Origin: Chromera velia
Lineage: Eukaryota; Sar; Chromeraceae
Length of the DNA: 35,268 nt
Assembly: GCA_018398765.1 (NCBI GenBank)
Contig: JAHBMJ010000335.1
Coordinates: 15,001 to 50,268, forward strand
Reading direction: 5' to 3'
The first letter of the stretch is position 1. Each line of letters opens with the position of its first letter. Under the pieces are notes generated by a model. It was given only the letters and a program-made list of their open reading frames with translations. It did no database searches and had not been told where the DNA came from. This document shows positions 22,291-33,200 of this stretch, piece after piece. The position numbers and the translations under genes were made by a program.

Positions 22291-25200
22291 ATGTCCCGCT
22301 CTGCTCTCTTCATCGCTCTAGCGGGTATCAGTCTCTGCATCCCCCGACAGGCTTCTGCTGCCGTTGACCTGCCTGGCATCACGGTCTTGAGTGCAGGCTT
22401 CGATGCGGCCGCATGGGAAAACAGGGGAAGCGGGCGGTACCGGATTTTTGACCTGACGAAAGAAGGTCCCAAGGTCACCATTCCCGAAATGCAAAAAGAG
22501 TTCACCACCCCCGCACTGGTAACTGTCACAACTGACGGCCCCGCAACACGCCGTGCCGAGGATACGTGCTCGAATGTCGCTGCGACTTTCAGAGAGTTCT
22601 TGCACACTTACCAGGAGTCGGTCAGTCTCTCTGTCGGTGTGAAGTCAGGAGACTTCTCTTTGGGACTGCACAGAGAGGTCGACGAGATCTACCACGCCAC
22701 CACAGACAAGAGACAGGCAATTGGAACTTCCACTTCTTGGTGGGGCATGTACCAGGTCTCCTTGCCTCCTGCCTTTCTTCTCCTGAACAGCCTTGACACG
22801 TCCTTCGTTCAAACCAGAGACGCACTCAAGGCCATCGGGACACCGACCTCCGATGCCCAGCAGTCGATTTTTAACCAGGTGATCACTGCTTACGGCACAC
22901 ACTTCATGCCCTCCGCCATTGTGGGTGCGAGGGCGACCATGCACACTTTTGTGAACAACACGTTCCACTCTGAGTTCTCCGAGAAGACCGTCACCTCCCA
23001 GATCTCCATAGGGTTTCAGTACAAAAAGCTGTCCATGTCTCTGGACGAAAAGGCCAAAGACTACGCCAAGGAGGTCATGAAGGAATTCGCCAACGCCACA
23101 CACGACCACATGGAGTTCCAGCCCGACATCTCCCAGACACCAGGCGAGGCCCCCTGGTTGACTTGGGAGGCGGCTGCGAAGGAGAAGCCGGTGGTGGTCA
23201 ACATGACTGCCTCTCCTTTGTCGGATCTCTTCTTCGACATGCCAGAGGTGCAGGCGCACATGCAGAAGACCATTGACTTCTACACACTGAACGGAAAAAC
23301 AGGTCCGCTGACATGCACATGCCTGTGGGGTGGGACTCTCTTTTCCGGTTCCCCACTAATTTGGACTGTTTTTTGCTCCATTCGGAATTGTTCTGCTTGA
23401 CGCTCATCGCGTGATCGTGCCGATGAAAAAAAAAGGGAGAGGAAGACCGAGATTCTTGAACTCGACACGACAGACGGTCTCTTTCTTTTCCTTCAAATAC
23501 ACGGGGAGCGGAGACGCATTTTCCCTCGCCCAGCATATTGTGCTATCACACACTCGTCCCGTGGCTTCAATCGTCCCCTTCATGTCTGCCCCTCCCCCTC
23601 CCATCTGCCTCCCTCTCTGTCTGCCTGCAGGGTCTCTGTCTGAAGTCTTGGCCCCTCCCTCGGCCGTCTCTCTCCTCCTCGCTTCCGGACATGCCGAGGC
23701 CCCCTCGAGGGTCCCGGGTCTCTCCGTCGTTGGGTGCGGGTTTGACGCCCCGAGTCTGACCAACAAGGCCTGTCTGTTCGACACCCCCAGCCTCCCTGAC
23801 AGCGAGACCCTCTGGTCGAACCCCAGCTACCCTTCGATTGAGTACTCTGTGCCGACCGGGTTCTTCGTTGAATCCACCCCGGAGAGCATGATGCTGAACG
23901 GCACTCTGGTCTTCGAGACGCTGGACGACTACCTTGCACACTCCCACTGGGTGGAGACACACTCGTCCTCTGGGTTTCTGGGCTTCGGGGGCAAGAAGGA
24001 GAAGAAAACAACTGACGACCTCTACAGAAACTTCTATGCCCACCGGTATGCCAGTGAGTGAGAAAGTGAATGGATACCCATTTCTCTTCCCTTTGTCTAC
24101 TGTCCTTTTTTGAAACTTTCGATTCCTCTTTTTCTCTAGTCCCTCCCTGTTCAGCCTAAACGCTCCGTTCTCTGAAGTCCCTAGCTGCCTTCACAACCTT
24201 GCAAGGTGGACCGGCGACTCCTCTGCAGGAACCGACTCTCTCTCTGCTTCTTTTTTTTTCTCACTCTCCCTCACGCTCTCTGGCTCTTTTTCTTTCTTCC
24301 CTCTCTTCCCCCCCCCTCTGTGCATGCAGATACGCTCTGGCTCTGACGATGCGTCAGATCGGCTGGTTCTCTCTCTCAGTTGCCCAGTTTCCCCAACCCC
24401 CCCTCTCCCCTCTCTTCAAGGCTGCCCTCGAGGCCCTCCCTGAGACTTACGACCCTGAAGACACAGTCAGCGTCCAGATGTTCGAACAGTTCTTCGGGGC
24501 CTTCGGGACTCACGTCGTCACCAAGGCCCATATGGGCGGTTCTGTGTGGGCTCAGGACTGGTTTGAGTCCTGTCTGATCAAGATCTACTCTGACACCTGC
24601 ATCAATCAGGAAATCAGAAGAAGATACGATCCGTTCGGAATCGCACACAAGTCCACTGACCGGCACCAGTGCGACAAGAGGTTGGTGTCTGACTACGAGA
24701 AATACTCCAGTCAGCACTACGAGATGCTCGGAGGCACCGAGAAAGTTCCCCTAGACAAATGGGAGCAGTGGGCGTTGACAGTCAAGCACGCACCCAAGCC
24801 CGTCTCCATGCACACTGTGCCCATCCACCACATCCTCTACGGACCCGCTATGGAGTCCAAACGTGCCGCACTGGAGGCAGCCACCCTTGCTTTCCTGCAC
24901 TCCTCAGAGGCACAAAAGAAACAGACCATCGAGGAGCTAGAGAGAGTCAGGCCCCCCCCCGCACCCGTGTGTGACAGAGACACCGACCACGACCCTCTGC
25001 ATCCCGGAAAGTTTTTTTCTCCCTCTCCCGCCCTTTCCCTCTCCACCCAAACCCCCGACCTCCCCTCCGAGGACAACAGTACCAAACCCGCCGTCACTGC
25101 CCCCGATGCCCTGTCTGCTGACCCCAGAGTCGCCCTCTGTCCGATCGTCGGATACAACGGGGCCTTCTGTCCGGGAGGCGACCCCCCCGCCCCCTCCCCT

Positions 25201-27974
25201 TCTCTCAAGGCACTCTTCGGAGACGCCGCCGATGCCAATGCAAGACTCCCCAGAGGAGTCGGCATCACCCTCGACGTCTCCACAGGCGAGATCAAGCTGC
25301 CTGCCGCCGAGCTTTCCGGGGCCGCGTCTGTGTGGTCCGACCCCGTCACCGGGAAGGCCTACGACGTGCCCTCCGGCGTCTCCCTTGACAGCAACGTGAC
25401 TGCCTACAGCCAGCCCTCCGTGAGGGTGTTCAAGACAGAGGAAGAGCTTGCAGATGTGTGGGAGGCGGGGTACCAGCAAGGTACGTGGTTGGGGGGTTCT
25501 TTCGGCCTCTCTGCGGGTCTGTTGAAATTGTACAACGAGTTCTTCTCCAAGAGACAGTCAACGTCCATCAACCAGCACCCTGTGGCTGTGTACAAACTGG
25601 ACCTCGTGGCTGGCTGGGAGAAGGCTCTGAACGCCTACGCCAAACAAGCGCTGCAGGCACTCCCAGAGACCCTCGACACCCACACCTACGACCTGTTTTT
25701 CGAGACATGGGGCACACACGTGGCCACGTCCACTCTGGTGGGTTGATCTTTCTCTCTGTGACCCGAAGTTGCTCTCCTGTGTTCCCATTCTCACTTGCCC
25801 GCCCTGCAAAAGAAAAAAACGTCCGAGACGTAGACTCCTTTTGTCTCAGTATCTTCGGTCGGGTGTACTTATGCAGATACTCTTTCCCCTGCCTCATGAT
25901 GCACGTCGCACTGCACCTCCACTTGCTGCGCTCTCTTAAAAAGCTTCACAGGCCAAGATTCTGAGTGCCTTCACGTGCGCTTAATGAGTTTAGCATTACC
26001 GACTGTCTAGTGACGGAATCGCGTGCAAAAAAAAAAAAAATCTTTTGTTGGCTGCAGGTGGGCGGAATGGCAGAGATGCAGATTGCCTTCAAGGAGTGCA
26101 TCTGGGGTTCCCCCTTTCTGTCTGGAGGCCTCACCCCCCTGCAAATGGAGCAATTCCTCGCTGCAGAGCTGACCAAGACCCCAGTCTCAGACGCATACTA
26201 CACAGCCAGACGGCAGATCTCAGTCGACCACCGCTTGGGAGGCAACCCCGAGGTGGTTGATGCCTCGGAGTGGAGGAAGACCGTCGGAGCGAACCCCGCC
26301 CTTCTCAGGGTGTTCTCCCACACAGAGTGGGCAACCGTAGCAGAGGCCTCGGGTGCCGTCTCTGCGGCAGTTGTGAACAACCTGCGTGTCGCCGTGAAGA
26401 CGCGTCTTGAGACTGCAGAGGCAGAACGGAAGAAGGAGAGGGAGACCGTGAAGGCCCAACGTCTCGCTGAACTCCAGGGCCCCCGTACCGTCACAGCAGT
26501 AGTAGCACACGGTAGAAGAGGGGGCATCGTTCCTCAAATGAACATTGGGGGAAAGGTCCAGCTGAAGGGCTTTGCAGACTGTCCCGAGGGCCTGCCTAGT
26601 GCTCAGGCAGATGCACAGTGCTCAACCGGTGTGAATATTGAGAGTTGGAACACATTCCATTTGGTCAAGCCTCTGAGATACGAGAGAAATGCCCAGGGCC
26701 AGATGAGGTCTTCCAGATGTTTCGATCTCAATCCCGCCAACCGGCAGTGCATCGACCACTTCGGTCAGTGGGTCGACATCGGCTGTTCCCTCCAGCCATT
26801 TGCCAACAACAACCCCAGAGACTTCCACGCCCCCGTGCCTGACAAAACCGTCATAGGCATGGTCTGCGCAGACTGCGAGCCCATGGCAACCAACTTCGCT
26901 GCCGACGCGACGTTGAAGTGCGCCTGTCCAGGCTATGCCCTTACTGAGACAAATGCCGCACCCGTCCTCAGAAGCCTCCCTCCCATTGCTCCGGAGGAAC
27001 CCATCCTCCCGCCTGCTTCCGTGACATCCCTCAGAGGTACCCGTCGCTTCAGTGACGAGACACACATTGCTGAGCAGCCATCCGAGTCTGCTGAGCCTGA
27101 CATGGAGCAGTCGACCTCGGGTCTTCTGAAGACAGCAGCTCCTCTGTTCCGCACAGAGACAGACAGAGAAACGGATGGTGAGTCTCCCGTGATCAAGTGG
27201 GAGATTCCTGACTACAAGCAGTGCGACGAACAGTGGGGTTGTTTCCCTTATGCAGGCCACGAGGGCCGGTCTTCATGCAGTGAGACCTCGTGTGAGGGTG
27301 ACAAGGGGGAGTGGAAGAATAATATCTGTGTGTCGGGGTGTGGAATCACCACAACCGCCATGATGCTCTCCCACTACCGTTTCACTCGACAGATCTCCAC
27401 CAGTCGGGACTCCGTCCTCCCCCCCGAGGTCGCCTCCTTCTTCGTCCAAAGAGGGTATAGAGACGACTCCCACGGCTTCAAGGGGGTGTTCAACGTCAGG
27501 GGAGCCACGTGTAATGGCGTCTCTTGGGATGCCATTTGTGCCGCTGCCCGGTCTGAGAAGTTGTCGTGTCAGACCACCCAGCTCCTCGATAAGGCACCGA
27601 AGTGGTTGAAGGCAGGTCCCCTGATCGCACACGTGCGTCGTCGTCCGGGTGCCGAGAAAGGATCGTGCAAGTTCACGAATGCAGGGCACTACATTGCCCT
27701 GACAGGTATTGTGAGTTTGGATAAGAACGACATTCGCAAGACCGTCTTCTCTGTCCAAGACCCCAACAGTACCGAGACGGAGAGATACGTCGGTACAGGG
27801 TCGGAGCTGATTGATGACTGTGCCTTTGCGGGTCTGGTCCGGATCTTTGACCCCTCTTCTGCCTCCGAGGAAGCTCAGGAAGTGGAACAGGTTGAGGAGC
27901 CTGCGTGGGGCGAGGAAGAGAAGAGGGTGGTGCAGAAGCAGAGAGAAGCCAAGGAAGTGCTTCTCGTGGCGTGA
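22291..27974 (+). CDS. Secreted protein with three MACPF modules and a C-terminal C39-like cysteine peptidase
   Basis: Four exons, 22291-23302, 23631-24045, 24330-25737 and 26058-27974, join in phases 1, 2 and 0 and encode about 1583 residues. A signal peptide (MSRSALFIALAGISLC) opens the protein. MACPF (membrane attack complex/perforin) signatures occur three times: YGTHF at about residue 201, FGTHV at about 534, and WGTHV at about 936, each followed by a small hydrophobic/Gly stretch. A Pro/Ser-rich linker separates modules 2 and 3. A coiled basic segment and a Cys-rich segment ending in a CACPGY motif follow (about 1060-1250). The C-terminal domain, from about 1324, matches C39-like peptidase family 2: Cys in SGCGITTTAMML (about 1373), His in GHYIALTG (about 1489), Asp in VQDPNS (about 1513). 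It ends in an acidic, Glu-rich tail. Expected role: membrane insertion or pore formation outside the cell or in a vacuole, as in apicomplexan perforin-like proteins (inference). Confidence 0.88.
26020..26057 (+). other. Intron end inside the third MACPF signature
   Basis: The intron 25738-26057 interrupts the third module a few residues after its WGTHV signature. It contains an A14 run and ends GGCTGCAG. The exonic sequence resumes GTGGGCGGAATGGC, in phase 0, restoring the expected Gly-Gly continuation. Confidence 0.7.
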
Positions 27975-30228
27975 GGGAGAAGAGAGAAGGGAAGAGCCAA
28001 GGAGGGGAGGATGAGTATGAGAAAGAGGGTGAAAGAATGGAAAGCGAAAAGAAAAGCCAGTCTGGGAAGAAAAGGTTGACCAGATGCAAGGGAGATTGGC
28101 ATCGCACCTCCAGCCAACAGCACAAAAAGAGAGGGTCCTTGTTTAGGGCAAGGAAGGGAGGGAGAGAGGGAACAGGAACAGGGTCTCTTCTCAGGGAAAT
28201 TCGTAAGGGGGGGGGATGGAGAAGATTTGTTTGAGGAATGACAGAAGAAGCATTTCTGCCGTCCTTTCTGATGAATAGGTGGCCTTCACTTACTTTCTTT
28301 TTCTGTTCGTCTGTCTGTCTGTTTGCCTTGCCGATCGATCGTACGTGTTTCTAGCTGTCGATTCGCTTATGCCTTTTTTGGTCTTTTTTTCGTTCTGTGT
28401 TCTTTAATCGTGAGTCCTCGGTGGCCTGGACCTACTTATTTCTGCTGTGTCGTCGTCGGCAGGTTCGACGGAGAAGGGAGACTTTGAAACACTGCATGTT
28501 GGCACCTTCCTTCCTTCCTTCCTTCCTTCTTCGATCAGGTGACTATTGTCTGCTCGAGTGGAAGAAACGGGGAGACGGCAAATCGCCTCGTTTTTTATCC
28601 GTTTGTTTCTTTTTTTGGTCTGTCGACGTGCAGAGGTGGGCACGCACGCTCGGCACCCTCCCTCACAGCTTCTTTCTTCTCTTTAGAAGGGATGGAAGGG
28701 GCCAATTTTTCGTTCTGCTGTACAATACGGTCTGTGTGTGCGTGATGAAAGAGAGGGGGGAAAGTGGAATGGAGGTCTCTTTACCAATGCCGTACTACCG
28801 GAGAAGGCTGGAGGTGCATGAAAGACTGGATGAATGCACAATTAATGATGTGGAAAATGTCGACCGAGAACACCTGAGACAGAATTTAACCGATTGAGAT
28901 GACAGAGAAGGGGAAAGCTCCAGTTCCGAGTCTCGCTCCAGTTTCAATTAAAGCAGGTGAGAAGATCGATCGAGCACCCTGATGGAAGAAGCGGAATGGA
29001 CAGCCTGTTTTCACTGTTTTTGTTGGTCTTAGTTGGTTTGTTGAAAGATGCGTTTCCTCACGTGTTCTATGCCAGATTTCTAGCTGCCACTGCCAGGTGC
29101 CAGTGCTCCTTCCTGAAAACGATCATCGTCAAAACCTAGGTCAAAACTAGAATGACAGGCAGGCTTGACACCATACATTTCATTCACGATGTTGATTATT
29201 TTCTTATAAGCTCACTTCTCAGTAAAAATGACGGCTGTTGTCATGCAAGATTTATCTTAAATCAATCTGTTTAAAATAGACCGTTTCACACAGATATGTA
29301 GTATAAACTTATATATTAGAAAGCTAGGTAGCAAGCTTGTCATACAGAGTAAAAAACAAACTTTGAATTTTTGATAAAACCATAAGAAAATTAAAGAAAT
29401 GTGTTGAATCATTAAATTAAGTGCTGACTACTTGTATAGGATATAATTTGGATAAGTAGTGTCACAATCGTATGTACTAGATGACGCTACGCGACGAATT
29501 ACTAACATTATAGTACTAGCTAATAATTATTACGAGTGATCATTCCATATATCATGAAAAATTAATGCATCATGCATGTCTTACACTGACTTACAGTCGA
29601 TCGCATATATGATATGATTAGATATGATGATGCATGATGATGATGGTGACTTAATCCGTTAGCCATCGTGTTCCAATGGTAAAGGGCAGTACATATTTTT
29701 GAGCATCCTATGGAGCATCCATGTCATATTGCAAAGTTAGGAGCACACTAGCGATTACTCACCTAAAGCGGCCGAACTTTAGGACTACTAGCTAGCAAAA
29801 CACTGCGCCCCAGGATCGATCAGTCCGGTGACATTACGTGAAGTATATCAAGCTGACATTACATGAAGTATACTTGTAGTAGCAACATTGCAATTTACAC
29901 AACCGTGCGGCTGGCCACCAATTCTACACCATGCGTTTTCTTTATCCCATCCTAGATCCCATCTCCTGTTTTGGCATGACGCCATTCCCGCCTAGCATTC
30001 CCGCTCCCTTGATTATCAGGGGGCAAGTGTGGAGATCGACAGACACTCAGTGAGGACAAGGGAACGCCTTCACCGCTTTCCTCTCTCTCTCTCTCTCTCT
30101 CTGCCAGATTTTCTCCCCATTCCTGTCACCCCCTGTGCTTCAGCACCAGCAGAAGGGGAGGAAGAAGCACACGCAGAGGCCCAAGCCTGCGTTTCTCTGG
30201 TGGGAGGAAAAGCCCCCCCCTCCACCCC
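27975..30228. other. 3' flank and AT-rich intergenic island
   Basis: 27975-28250 is purine-rich 3' flank of the MACPF gene. 28250-29130 has CTTC and GT runs; the 166-codon ORF at 28397-28897 is not protein-like. About 29150-29900 is clearly AT-rich, with many short ATGATG, TATATA and GATATG motifs and no gene. 30029-30228 contains a (CT)n tract at about 30080-30102 and is the 3' flank of the next minus-strand gene. Confidence 0.5.
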
Positions 30229-33200
30229 TCAGTGTTCCATTCCCTCTTTTTCTGCTTCCCCAAGAAACCCACAACCCATATTGCGATTCACATCCCCACC
30301 CTCCTCTGCAAAGTCGTTCCTGTACACTGCTTCCACCTCCCCATCGACATCCATCAACACCTCACCAGCTGGCATCCCCCCCAAAGCCGAAGAAGACGAA
30401 GCGCCACTCTCGGCGAGGGGCGGCGCATCCTCACCTGCTCCCTTGCACTCCTTACACACGCGCCGCCGCCTTCCGTGCTCACAATATGCTCCTCCTTTGC
30501 ACTCTTTGCAGAAGTACTTCGGCCGTCTGTGTGGACAGGCCGTTGGAGCACACTCCCCGCACAGTTGCTTTTGCTTTCCATGGACACAAACCTGACTTCC
30601 ATTGCAGTCTTTGCATTGCTGCCGGCGCTTACCGTGCTCACAAAATGCACGGCCGCCACAGGCCTTGCAGTAATATGCAATGCGTCCGTGGGCACATCGC
30701 TGGGTCGCACATATCTGACAGCTGTACCTGTTGATGCTGTGCTCACACACGGCGCTGCCTCCACACTCGGCACACTGGACACGTCTCCTGCCATGCACGC
30801 ACACCTGCGCACCTCCACACTGCTTGCAAGTGTCTTTTCGCTTGTTGTGCTCACAAATTCCATTCCCCCCACACTCTTTGCAGTAATACCTTTTCCTCCC
30901 GTGAACGCAAATCTGGGAAGTTGACAGAGCGGGTGCACACTCCTTGCAGTAGTACCTATTCTTTCCATGATCACAGGTCAAATCCCAACTCGGCTGCTGC
31001 TCGCCATTCGACCTCCCTTTCCCCTTCCTTCCCTCTCCAGTTGCTGACCTGCCCGCTCTGGGGGTTGCGGCACGGGTTCGCTTTCGAGACACAGGGGCAG
31101 GGGCAGACACAGGGGGCGGGCGCCTCTTCCCACGGGCGGCCACCTCATTTTCTTCCGCAGGGGGCGGCCGGTCACTTTCCAGGACGCCCACCTGATTTTC
31201 CTTCGGACTGGGGATCTCTGGGTGCCGCAAAAGGGGATCCTCAGGCCCCCCAACCTGAGGCTCTACGGGTGGAGGAAGGGGGGGGGTGGGGTGGAGGGGA
31301 GGGCCCTCTGAAGGGGCTCCCTCCACTGCTGCTGCTGCTGCTGATTCCTCCAAGATAGGCACGTGTGCCGAAGCAGAAGAAGAAGAAGAAGCAGAAGAAG
31401 GCTCTGCAAGAATCCTGACAGGTACTTGTGCGCTCTGTTGATGGTGTTGGGGCTGTTCCTGTTGGATTTCTGGACGTCTGGAAGATGCTGTCTTTGGGGG
31501 GCGCCCTCTTCCTCTGCGGGGGGGGGGCTGTGGCTGCGTGGGGCTATTCTCATTCGACCCGAACGGCTGGTCTGGCGTCGACGTGGGGGCTTTTGCAGCT
31601 GCAGGTTGAATGCATTCGGCAGAGAAGGAGGAGAATTCGTTGAAGATCGAGAGAGGAGAGGGAAAGAAAGGAACGCACGCTTTGGGGATGTTTCCGGTTC
31701 TGTAGATTCAGCTTTGTGTGGATGTACATCAATTAAGATCCCGAGAAATGAAGTCGGTCATACTAACGGACAGGGATTTGAAGAAAACGTCTTGTTTTTT
31801 TTTTTTCGTAAGACCCAAAGGCTCTACTGTGAGGGGAAGCAAACAGAGAGCCACTGGCTCACACGCAAGCAAGGGAGAAATTGGAGAGGGATTCAAGCAG
31901 GAACACGGGAGGCGAGCCAGTTGAATGGGCAGAGAGCTAGGGAGAGGGTGATCAAAGGATTTATTTATCTACGGCATCATCCGAGATGCAAACACGCACA
32001 TTGGAGAAGAGGAAAACGTCTTCAGCTCACAACAATAAAGATAAAAAAGCAAGAAAAGAAAAGAAAAACCAAGACCGACTGACCGACCGTTGTCTCTGCA
32101 CGTTCGGCAACTCAGCCTCACTTTTCCGTGCGGACATTCCTCCTGATCCCCCGCACAATCCATGCATCGAGTACGTCTCCGACCGTGCTCACACACACCC
32201 GCACCCCCACACTCCTTGCAGTAATACCGTCTTTTGCCGTGCATGCAGAAGTTGCTACCCCCACACTCCTTGCACCTGTCTTTCCTCTTCCCATGCTCAC
32301 ACATTCTCGGACCTCCACACTCCTGACAGTCTCTTCGAACCTTCCCGTGAACACAGAACCCCCTCCCACCGCAATCCTTGCAGTAGTACCGTTCTCTTCC
32401 ATGCACACAAGGACGCTTCCGCCCCCTTGCCCTCGCCTTCTTCAAAGCTGCAAGCACGCACGACATGCATGCCGAATGTTCATTTATATCATTTGGCTTG
32501 ACGCGATCTTCAGTGAAAGAAAGCAGCATCCATCCCGAACACAACAAAGAAAGACCAAGCAACTGAAGGGAGGAGAAGAGCCAGATTTATTCATTCATGG
32601 TGGCGGCTTCTCCGGAGAGAGAACGGGTGTGAGTGTGCCCGTCTCTCTTTTCCGTACTGAGCGAAGGGCGATAGGAGTTCCCGACTCCCTGTTCTATGGT
32701 GCACTCTCTCCCAAGTCCGTGCGAACTACTCACAAAAGTAAATTCCACATGCTCCCGTCGTCCACAATGCTGCACACTTCTGAAACAGATCAGCCGAGAG
32801 GGAAAGAAAGCAAAAAAAAGAGGAAGGAAGGAAGGAAGGAAGGAAGGAAGAAAGGGAGGGAGGAAGCAAGCAAAGAAGAAAGAAACAAGGAAGGAAGGAA
32901 GGAAGGAAGGAAAGGAAGGAAGGAAGGAAGGAACGAACGAAAGAAAGAAAGGAAGCAAGACAGAAGGAAAGATAGAAACGAAACAAAGAAAAGAAGAAAG
33001 GAACGAAGCAACGTAGCCGAAAAGCAAGAAAGGAGGGAGAGCCAGCCAAAAGAACAAAAAGAAGAAAAACACACTGAAGTCTGCATACCCACCTGAACCC
33101 TCCCCCGTCTCCACCCGATTCCCTGCTTCTCTCATCGATTTTCGTTTCCTTCCCTGCGTCTGGTCATGATTCTCCGACAAAGGCACTGCCACCACACCCC

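Noticed and set aside
22645-23259. 204-residue minus-strand ORF
   Set aside because: Antisense shadow of MACPF exon 1.
28397-28897. 166-residue plus-strand ORF
   Set aside because: Composition follows local TTCC/TTTC runs, there is no domain and no supporting splice or start context.
30232-30924. 230-residue plus-strand ORF
   Set aside because: Antisense shadow of the zinc-repeat exon; the minus strand has regular Cys/His spacing.
32734-32779. 46-nt exon-like segment between TTTCAG and GTGAGT in the zinc-repeat gene
   Set aside because: Its inclusion would put the next exon out of frame; skipping it gives phase-matched exons.
32128-33096. 322-residue plus-strand ORF
   Set aside because: Antisense to the zinc-repeat exon and then a GGAA microsatellite translated as Lys/Arg/Glu.
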